DNA from: Cryptomeria japonica
Taxonomy: Eukaryota; Streptophyta; Pinopsida; Cupressales; Cupressaceae
NCBI RefSeq assembly: GCF_030272615.1
Contig: NC_081410.1
Location: 140,829,349-140,893,348, forward strand
DNA: 64,000 nt
Direction: 5' to 3'
Shown here in pieces: positions 51,489 to 61,206 of the stretch. Below the pieces are notes generated by a model, which searched no databases, had not been told where the DNA came from, and saw only the letters and a program-made list of their open reading frames with translations. The position numbers and the translations under genes are program-made. Each line of letters opens with the position of its first letter. The first letter of the stretch is position 1.

Positions 51489-54304
51489 AAACCTGTCAAG
51501 TAGAAATTAAGGAAGATGAATCCACTTGTGGCATTATTAGTTAGAGCATAACTGAAAAAGTTATTAGATGTCAGATTCATCCGACCTATAGATTATGTCG
51601 AATGGATCTCAAATATTGTACCAGTTTCCAAACCAGATAAAAGCATAAGGATTTACACAAACTCCAGGGACTTGAATAAGGCATGTCCAAAGGACGACTT
51701 TCCTTTACCAAGCATCAACACTATTATTGATCTAACATCAGGACACACAATGTTATCTATCATGGATGGTTTCTTTTAGCTATAACCAAATCAAGATAGA
51801 CCCAGTAGATCGAGATAAACTTGCATTCACTTGTCTATGGGGAACATATTTCTGGAATGTCATGCCTTTTGGATTCAAAAATGCTGGTGCAACTTATCAA
51901 AGGGCCATGACAACAATCTTCTACGACATGACACATACTTTCATGGAGGATTATGTGGATTATTTGCTAGCTAAATCATTCAATAGAGCAGATTACCTAG
52001 GCATGCTAGATAAAATCTTTCAATGATTGGAGAAATTCAATGTCAGATTAAACCCTAAGAAGTGTCTCTTCGGGGTCACATCCGATAAACTATTCAGCTA
52101 CATTGCATCAGAAAAGGGCATCGAAGTAGATCCAACAAAGGTTCAGGCTATCATGGAAATGCCACCTCCTGAAAACATCATCTAGCTACGATCTCTGCAG
52201 GGAAGGCTACAGTCCATCAGACGATTCATCGCCCAGTGAGTAGATAAATTTCTTCCATTCAATCATTTGCTTCATAAGAATATAGCTTTTAGATGGGAAG
52301 ACAAATGTTCAAAATCATTCCACCAGCTCAAACAATATCTTATGAATCCACTAGTTTTGGCACCACCATAGCAGGCAAGCCACTCATTCTCTATATATCA
52401 ACAACATATGTATCATTTGGGGTACTAATAGCACAAGAAGATCCAACAAGAAAATAAAGAGCAATCTATTACATTAGCAGGACTTTAAACGGATATGAAC
52501 TAAATTATACATTCATTGAAAAGGCTTTCTTAGTAGTGGTGTTTGCTTCTCAAAAGTTCTGCCACTATATGCTAGCCCACACAATCAAGTCGGTAGAAAA
52601 AATTGATCCTCTCAAGTATCTACTTAGCAAAGCCTCTCTCACAGGAGTAGTAGCTGAAGGGGTCATGACACTAAGTGAGTTCAACATTCAATACACAAAA
52701 CGACGAGCTATCAAAGGACAAGCAATTGTAGATCAACTGGAAGAAGAACCACTACTAGACCAACACCCACTACAGGTGGAATTTTGAGATATGGATGTGC
52801 TCACTATCACACCCAAGCAATGAACCCAAGGTGGTTGTAGAATGGAGAATCACAAAATGAAGAGTCTATGGGGATTCACAATTAGTTATTAATCAGATCA
52901 ATGATGACTATCAGACAAAAGATGATAAGAGAATGCCTTACAAGAGAATGGTGGATGACCTCAAAAAGTACTTTTTGCACATCACTTTTGAGCAAATTCC
53001 AAGATTGGACAAAAGAGTTGCTGATGCAATGGCCACTATTGCCTCGCTTCTATAAATTCTAGATAAACAAAATTGTTACGAATTCCTAGTGGAGAAATTG
53101 TTTTTCCCAACCTATGATAATTCCGCATCCCAAGTCATCTATGCCCTGACCGGTTCTGATTGCCCTCCATATGGGAAGATATATGACTATCTAAAAAATA
53201 ATACTCTCCCACCCGACCTATCTCGCAACCAAAAATGAGCTTCAGGAAGGTATTTGTGGTACGCATTCAAGTGGTCCTACTCTCGCCAAGAAACTTTTGA
53301 GAATGGGATATTACTAGTTGACAATGGAAAGAGAGTCCTATCAATATGCTTGGAAATGTCCTAAATGTCAAATTCACAGTAACCTCATGCATGCACCATC
53401 ACAGGAGCTGCAACCATTCACCACATCTTGGCCTTTCTGTCAATGGTGACTTGATCTGGTAGGAAATATTCATCCTTCCTCTTCAAATAGGCATAATTTC
53501 ATTATCACCACCACAAAGTACTTCACCAAGTGGATCAAAGCAGCTCTGATGACCACTGTGACTGGAAAGCAAATCTCATCATTCATCCTCAACTATCGCA
53601 TTTGCAGATATGACATTCCCAGTTCCATCATCATAGATAAAAGACATCCTTTCAAGAATTAAGATGTGTGAGTGCTATGCGAACGATTCAAAATCCAACA
53701 TCGCTTTTCCACACCATACTACCCACAGGGGAATGGCCAAGCAGAAGCATCAAACAAAACAATCCTAAAAAATCCTCAGGAAAATAGTAAATGATGCTAG
53801 CAAGGATTGGCATGTACAACTCAATCTAGAAATTTGGGCCTACAGAATGAGTATCCAAATACCTATAGGGGCTACACCATATTCATTAGTGTATGGTTCA
53901 GAATAAATTCTACCTCTTGAGGTAGAAATCCCATCTCTCCGAGTATCTTTAAAGGGCCTCATACCGGATGAGGAATATCGAGTGAACAAGTTACAAGAAC
54001 TATAGCTTCGTGATGAAAATGACAATGCGCCTATGACCATATCAAGGCATATCAAAAACTAATGTGTAGAAGCTATAATCACAAATTCATCCCAAGGGCT
54101 TTCAAAGTTGATGATCTCGTCCTAAAAGAAAATCCCAGAAATCAGCAAGACCGAGAAAAGAAGGGGAAATTTGAACCTAACTTGTTGGGACCCTTTGTCA
54201 TCATATCTGCCTATGGATCAGGAGCATATCAATTGTCAAATTTAGAAGGGGATGTACTTGATAAGCCAACCAAAAACATCCATCTGAATAAATTCTACAC
54301 TTGA
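51489..54304 (+). pseudogene. pol: Gypsy B pol, right of the insertion
   Basis: RT resumes at KPVK and reads LLDVRFIRPIDYVEWISNIV, PKDDFPLPSINTIIDL, SIMDGF (frameshift), then WNVMPFGFKNAGATYQRAM. The catalytic box is EDYVDYLLA: the second Asp is Tyr. RNase H 1 (FASQKFCHYMLAH, PLKYLL) is readable. RNase H 2 lacks its first motif and keeps YGDSQLVI and VADAMA. Integrase has internal deletions and frameshifts but retains CPKCQIH, a catalytic Asp in IIIDKRHPF, and [11 protein letters not shown]. The tail SYNHKFIPRAFKVDDLVLKE to HLNKFYT is in frame and matches Gypsy A. Confidence 0.85.
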
Positions 54305-55632
54305 GTCGTCCAATGCACAAATCAAGCAAAAAAATTCAAAAAATAAAAAAAATAAAAAACAAATCAAAAAGTGCAATAAAAACAAAGGTAAAAACTTGGC
54401 AACAGGTGATATTTTTGAGAGAACAACTCCTCTATCTATTGGTACTCATAGCATATCATTGATCCATCTGATCTAAGCCCATAGCCATCGTTGAACACTT
54501 ATACATGCAACATTATCCCATACATACTTAGTGTAGTCACTGTCCTTGAATATCTAAGTAGTTATTCGTATCATATCCCACCATGGATTGGTGATCAAAT
54601 ATATCCACATTGACGAGTGTCTATAGCTGGAGGCAACATTCATCTCACTAACATTCAGACAACAAACAAGAATCGCAACATACTAAGGAAACCATTGTCA
54701 AAATTGCTCATCGGACTTGAAAAGAGGATCATTATCCAACTGCAACTTCAACACACACACAATGGATGATATATTTTGAATTGTGATTCATATACATTTG
54801 GTATGAAGTCTTGACTATTTAGATCTCATGAGCTACTCAAGGATGCACTGAGCTAGAGAAGCAATGAAGGAATCTGATATTTTTCTTTGGTTTTTTGTCT
54901 GTGATGCGATCATTCATATGGTGCAAATTTGTCTCGAGACATGATTGGAAACATATAATTGAAGACTTTTTGCATTTCACACATAAGAATGGTTAACTCT
55001 TCTTTATTTTATGCAAGTGACACTCAGGTTGTCTTGGTTCAATTATACCTTGATGCTTGTGTCATCTTGCAATATCAAAAATCATGTAAGATATACTCAA
55101 GTCATTATGATTCAATTATACCATGATGCTTGTATTAACTTTCAACATATCAAAAGCTCAATGATGACAAAAAGAGCACAAACAAGTGACTAAATAGGAA
55201 TGACAATGACAGAATTAAAGTGATCATATAGTTGCATATCATTTTTGCATTAGTCTCATATCATTATAATTATCATTAACATCTCATTTTTAAGATACAT
55301 CTCATATCATTATCATTATCATTTACATCTCACAATCATAAACATTCAGGTAACATTCCATCTTGTATCAAAGTAAACACAATTGATGCATATCACAAAC
55401 ACTTATTCATTACGAACCATGCATTCACATCATCATACAAATCAACATTAAGAGATCAAGAACATCATTAGTATCTAAACATCTAATCATCCTCATAGTA
55501 TCATCATATCAAATGAATGCACATCATAAATCATATCATCATCAGTAACACATCACATGTGGATCATAGAAAATCAATGTCATATATCATATATCTCAAA
55601 ACTGTCAAAATATACAATGGGTATCATGTCTA
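54305..55632. other. Gypsy B spacer between pol and the PMD gene
   Basis: No gene. A-rich after pol (54320-54400, as in Gypsy A), then unremarkable sequence, then a stretch rich in ATCATATCAT/CATTATC words (55230-55620). Confidence 0.5.
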
Positions 55633-57636
55633 TCAATACAACAAAGTGATCAATACAATAGGACAGATCTCTGAGGTATGACTATCTCTTGAGGTGGATG
55701 GTCTATCAGTAGATGGCCTAGCTCCTAGATATCCACCAAATGGATCATGTCGTACAGGCCCCATAACACCTTTTTTCTTCATCCTCGTATGGCTACGTCC
55801 AGATCGAGTGGATGCCACTGCAACATACCTAGGATCTCTATGATCTCGAGGGACCATATCCTTGTACAAACGCCTATAATAATCGACCTCCTTGGCCAAG
55901 TACTGTATCTCCCTCAGTGTGTCCCATAGCGGGGTATCAACCGTGGATCTCTCTAACCTATCAGCAAGGGCCTCTGGTGGACCCTAATGCTCTACTGTTG
56001 TATACCTCTCTACTTGCAGCTACGTGATCTATCGTTGTTGTGCTAACACTTTTGCTTCTAGCTCTTGCACCAAGAGCTGTAGCGATCTAATCTGAGCATC
56101 ATGCTAGTAGGTCGACACCCTGATCTGAACGGGTACCTGTGTCATAGTCTTAACTGCACCCATCCTTGTCTGAGGCACTGGTGGAGGTAGAACATCATAT
56201 ATCCTCCTCTGGGCAGGTCACCTATCATCCTCTATCCCTCCCATAGAAGCTAACGCTGCACCTATCCTACCACCCCCACCCACACCAATAATGAGACAAC
56301 CTCTACCACCTCCACCTCTGCCATCTCCACCACCTCCTACACCTCTACCACCTCCACCACCCCCTCCACCTCCATCTCTTCTACCACCACCTCTACCTCC
56401 ATCTCCTCCCTCCTCCCTCTCATCCTCCTCTCTATATCTAGGACCCCCTCGCCTCTGTGGCTGCTACTCCTCATCATCGTCAAAAGCTGGCAACAACTCT
56501 GTTGGATCAAATATGCGCGCCATTGCATGTGCTACGAAGTAGGATGAGATCTCCTCTATCATCCTAACATCCACTACCCCATCCTTGTAATCCAAGATAT
56601 GTCCTACCAAGGAAATATACTCATCCATGATTGCTCCACTATCTAGGGTAGGCCCCCACTCTGACACATCCTGTCGCCGATGAGCATACAAACAAGCTCC
56701 CTGTGGTATCCCATGTTGTCTACCATACTGCCGATGAGTGTGGCTATGGAAAAATTGCTCAATGATAAAGGGCATCCGCCCAATCAGGTACCTCAACATA
56801 TATACATAGGGCATCTCTAGTCCATCCTCCGCCCACACCTCACAATCCATATATGGTCTCCAAATGACCATATCAATGTCATCGAAAGCCCTGCGCTAGT
56901 GTTCTAGTTTGCCTAGTTTACGTTGGACAACTACACCTGCATACCCATATGCATATGCCCAACCAATTGGCCTATCCTTGTCTGTAAGTGGTCTCGACAC
57001 TAGTATATGCTCCCAGGCCCACACCTGTAATAACGTCACCCCAACTGATAGACTCCTGTATCCCAGATATACTACCCAGTGAAGCTCTTGGTATAGGTGG
57101 GCCAACATACAAGACCCCCATGAAAACCTACGTCCCTGCATCACCATATCCTCCAAAATCAATCCCCATCCAATGACTAGTCCCTTTAACCTATGGTTAG
57201 GACACATGAAACCACCAATGGAACCTGTTAATACTGACGGCAATAGAGCATAACCCAAATCCAAAAAATCCTGCCATGGGATCTCGTAGCCACTAGTGTG
57301 ATCATCCTGGAAAACACAGCAGAGAGCCTCTGTGCCACCCTCCTCAGTCTGCTCATAGGGTAGAAAATCCCCAACCACAGGAATACGCAAAATCTGATAA
57401 CAGTCCTCTAGGATAATTGTCATCTCACTGATCACCAAATGAAAGGTGTTCGTATCGGTGTGCCACCTCTCTACCAACGCTATTAGTAACCCCCCATTAA
57501 TGATATACCAGGACATGTCTAGTAAGGATGATAACCCACATCTCTCAATCACCTTTCTGTCAGCCTGTGATAAGAACATGATAAGTGTCCATGGCTTTGA
57601 GAATCACTCCCGAGACTATAGTACACCAAGATCTCC
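55633..57636 (-). pseudogene. Antisense plant-mobile-domain gene of Gypsy B, exon 2
   Basis: One minus-strand frame runs from the acceptor (GTGTTGCAG, exon start 57636) to 55633. Near the exon start two stops (57618 TAG, 57606 TGA) sit where Gypsy A has Glu and Arg. The PMD follows: LSQADRKVIERCGLSSLL, FHLVISEMTIILEDCYQI, IPVVGDFLPYE, then IPWQDFLDLGYALLP, AHLYQELHW, and after a TAG at 56896 AFDDIDMVIWRPYMDCEVW and IEQFFHSHTHRQYG. A DDDEE acidic end and a TAG (56464) precede a Gly/Arg-rich region with RGG-type repeats (56450-56270), then a basic tail with YYRRLYKDMVPRDHRDPR. The fuller copy supports the PMD call for Gypsy A. The plus-strand proline-rich frame here is its shadow. Confidence 0.78.
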
Positions 57637-57779
57637 CTGCAACACAACACATATCCATCACCAATTCTCAATTCAATCAAATCTATAAAAAATCAACATC
57701 AAATCAACTTGAAAACACTAATCATATAAAAAACACATCAGAAACATATTTGCATCAATCAGTAAATCATATTAGTGCA

Positions 57780-58500
57780 TCATATCAAGACCCATATCAA
57801 AATCAAAACCCATAACGAAATCAAGACCCATATCGACTTAGGACCCATATCGAAATAAAGACTCATATCAAAATCAAGACCCATATCAAAATAAGATCCA
57901 TATCAACTCAGGACCCATATCAAAATCACAACAACAAGACCCATATCTGAATCAAGACCCATTACGAAATCAAGACCCATATTGAAATCAAGACTCATAT
58001 CAAAATCAAGACCTATATCGAAATTAGACCCATATCGACTCAGGACCCATATCAAAATCACAACAACAAGACCCATATCAAAATCAACTAATCACTAAAT
58101 CAAGACTCATAACGAAATAAAGACTCATAACGAAATGAAGACTCATAATGAAATCATGACTCATAACGATATCGAGACTCATATCGACTCAAGACCCATA
58201 TCGAAATCAAGACCCATAACGAAATCAAGACCCTTATCGACTCAAGCCCCATATCGAAATCAAGACTCATAATGAAATCATGACTCATAACGAAATCAAG
58301 ACCCATATTGAAATCAAGACCTATATTGAAATAAAGACCCATATCAACTCAAAGACCCATATCAAATCAAGACCGATAACAAAATCAAGACCATAACGAC
58401 ATCAGATCCATATCGACATTAAGACCTATATTAAAACAAAATCCATATCAACCATAGGATCATATCGCAATCTATCAACATATCAAAATCATACATCATA
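57780..58500. repeat. 18-bp minisatellite in the predicted PMD intron of Gypsy B
   Basis: About 40 imperfect copies of AAATCAAGACCCATATCG-like units (CAT anchors at 57793, 57811, 57829 and onward, step 18). Variants include CCATAACGAAAT and CTCATAACG. Confidence 0.9.
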
Positions 58501-58633
58501 ACAAAACAAGACTCACATTGGATCATGAACTATATCAGACAATCGATGAACCCATATTGACATCTATGCAACCTATCCAATCCATTTGACTCACGACGCA
58601 TTTTTCAAAACACCTTTTTTTCCAACTTTTTTC

Positions 58634-59036
58634 CCTACGCACTAAATTAGGGCTTCAAAATGCTAAGCTACTACGTATGTGCTATACTTTTCCACGTATG
58701 TGATATAATACACACCTTATGTGCCATCTTGCTATCACATGCTACAATGCGACTTCAATGCTCTACCTTGTCTTCCCAAGGCACTGTTCTACTCTATGCG
58801 CTAACTGTCATACCATTTGCACTACCCTGTTTTCCCAACACGCTAAAGATATCCTACATGTTAACTGGCATACCCTTTGCGCTGCTCTATGAGCCCTATG
58901 TGCTAAAGTTACCCTACACGCTAACCTACCCCCGAACTGTGCTACTATTTGACACTCAAACGCTAAACTTACCTAGGTTTTGCTATGCACTAAACTTCCT
59001 ATCATATGTGCTAAAGGACCTACCCTACACACTAAA
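58634..59036 (-). repeat. Inverted phased motif array of Gypsy B (ATGCGCTAA on plus)
   Basis: GCRCTAA-type cores (reverse complement of the leader core) occur with their CTA at 58642, 58663, 58682, 58703, 58724, 58742, 58763, 58784, 58801, 58822, 58843, 58861, 58882, 58903, 58921, 58942, 58963, 58990, 59011 and 59032. Steps are mostly 21, with 17-19 interspersed and one of 27. Read in the direction of the PMD gene the core is TTAGCGCAT, as the leader arrays are read in the direction of gag. Confidence 0.85.
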
Positions 59037-59120
59037 TTGGAAAATTCCAACCAAAAATTTGAAAAAATGTGACAAAATAAATGAAATTAACGAAAAAAAA
59101 TAGGGATTTTGGCTACTTAT

Positions 59121-59198
59121 TGGTGGGCCATATGCGGCGGGTCTCTGGTATCGCCTGACTTGCTCAAATCGGTGCAAAGAATATGGAATCAACATCAT
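59121..59198 (-). pseudogene. Antisense PMD gene of Gypsy B, predicted exon 1
   Basis: The minus-strand frame from ATG (59198) encodes SLHRFEQVRRYQRPAAYGPP, aligning with HRFDCVRRFQRPAEAGEP of Gypsy A. The donor site expected after CCACCA reads ATAAGT, one change from GTAAGT, so the donor seems lost. The phase would be 0, matching exon 2. The intron (57637-59120) holds two tandem arrays. A TATATA motif lies about 100 bases upstream (59306-59312). Confidence 0.55.
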
Positions 59199-59614
59199 AG
59201 TCAGAGCTCCAAATGTCACAATCACAAGAAGACAAGTGTGCAAATGATTTTTCAAAATCACTTTTTACCTTTTAATAAGGTAAATCAAAAGGTTAATAAG
59301 TGGGGTATATATTTTACTCCCACTTTTTCATTATTAACCTTATCAACATCATCTTTTTTTTCGGGAGATGAATCAATAATGTGCATCCAATGCAGTCAAT
59401 ATTCTCATATCACAATTAATTCTAAAATGATCATAAACTTGACAAATTTTCATCAGATCCTTGTTTCATCTCCCAAGGGGGCATCATCAATATCATTCAT
59501 CAAATCTACATCTGGGACATTATATCAACAACTTTGGTGACAACATCATATTGAAAAATTTTGGCTGCATATCCAACCATTTTTCCTTGAATCAACATGT
59601 GCATGCACGTCACT

Positions 59615-59630
59615 TCAAAGAGGGGCAAAA
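59615..59630 (+). other. Polypurine tract of Gypsy B
   Basis: TCAAAGAGGGGCAAAA directly before TGTAGACA, identical to that of Gypsy A. Confidence 0.9.
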
Positions 59631-61122
59631 TGTAGACATATAAATCTGACCACCTTTCTAAATAAATATTTAATATTTATTTCAACCATATCCCCTTATT
59701 AATTAAATCTTATTTAATTAATTTCTTCATTTTTATCTATTTATTTAAATAAATTACTCAATTTAATTAATTAAATCTTATTTAATTAATTTCTTCATTT
59801 TTATCTATTTATTTAAATAAATTACTCAATTTAATTAATTAAAATCATATAGACCTTTTCTAGCCTTTAATTAAATAAATCACTTTATGTAATTAATTCC
59901 CCTTTCTCCCCTTTTAATTAAATTTACAATTAATTAAATTGATCCTTGCAAATAAATAAATCTAATTTATTTATAAAATCCCCCCACTTGTCTTTATGCA
60001 AGTTGCATCTATTTTTGGTTGAAATAAAGTAATTTTATTTTAATTAAAGTCCTTTTCCCTCATCCACTTGCATTTTCCTACATCTCCCACTTGCCTCCTA
60101 AACCCCTTCTAGATTCTTCTAATCACTTCTAATTTAGCCTAATTCATCTCCTAATTATTGTCACATTCTTCAGTAAAAGGAAGTCACTTCTCAAAGCCTC
60201 CAAAGTCTTCAATAACCATTAAAGGCTTCGTGTCTTCAAATGGTTAACCTCTAAAGTGTTCCAAACCATTAAAAGCTCTTACATAATCATTTATGGTTAA
60301 CTCACCTTTGACCTTTGGTTAGAGACTTTCCTCTAACTTAACCATCCTTTTGACTCTAGGGTCTCATCAAATAATTATAGCTTTGACCATAGTTATCCAT
60401 TTAACCCTTGCACAAGAGTTTACCCCTTGGATAAAAGCTTTATCCATTTGATAACCCTAACCTAACCTTAACCTTTACCTCCTAGGGTAACCTTCATTCC
60501 CTCTCAGGCATTTAATGCCTCTTGCATCTCCTCTCAAGGAACCTCTTGTTGACAATTGTCACCATTTCATTTGTGAAAATTGTAAACATAGATTGATTAA
60601 CTTTCAATCCTAACCATCCATTGCCTTATTTTCCCTATAAATAGAGCTCTCATCCTTCATTATCCATATCTCTCTAAGTTTTTTATTTATATACATTATA
60701 GCCTAATTTACTAGGCATTTTAGGCTCTCTTTATTAAAACATCATCATAGCATTTAGAAGCATTTTCAAATCATAGAATATTCATGCTAAGCTAGTATAT
60801 CATGTTAGGATAATTTAATAATCTTTTATCATGTCACTATCTTCAACCTAACTTAATCATCATAGTTTTAACACATCATATAGATCTTAGAATGCATTCA
60901 TGCATATAGATCAAATATCACTCATTCTTGGAGTTGTCATTCCTTAGTCACTTGCTCAATGATTTGAGAGAAAAACATTGGCTTTAGGGATCCTATGAGA
61001 TAGAGAACAATGGGACACCCCTTGGGAAGTTAAACTAGTTCAATTAGTTTATATACTTGCACCAAAAGTCTCATTGGTATGTGGGTCTTTTTATCTTTGA
61101 TTTATTATTTTTTATCACCACA
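59631..61122 (+). repeat. Second (shared) LTR of Gypsy B
   Basis: Aligns along its whole length with 38876-40308, with the TATA box at 60636. It is about 60 bases longer because of a 68-base tandem duplication of the palindromic AT block (59703-59838). It likely ends TCACCACA at 61115-61122. Confidence 0.88.
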
Positions 61123-61206
61123 TTTTCCTGCGTACTTTTGTGGCGCCCACCGTGGAGCACGTCCCCCAAAATAATATCATTTTTTGTGCAGCTTAGAGAT
61201 TGCAAT
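61123..61206 (+). other. Second Gypsy B primer-binding site and leader start
   Basis: Matches 40309-40392, including the primer-binding site at 61141, then breaks at GCAAT where the Copia LTR begins. Confidence 0.85.

Noticed and set aside
56291-56542. Proline-rich plus-strand ORF resembling an extensin or formin linker
   Set aside because: It is the reverse complement of the Gly/Arg-rich tail of the minus-strand PMD gene, in step with that frame.
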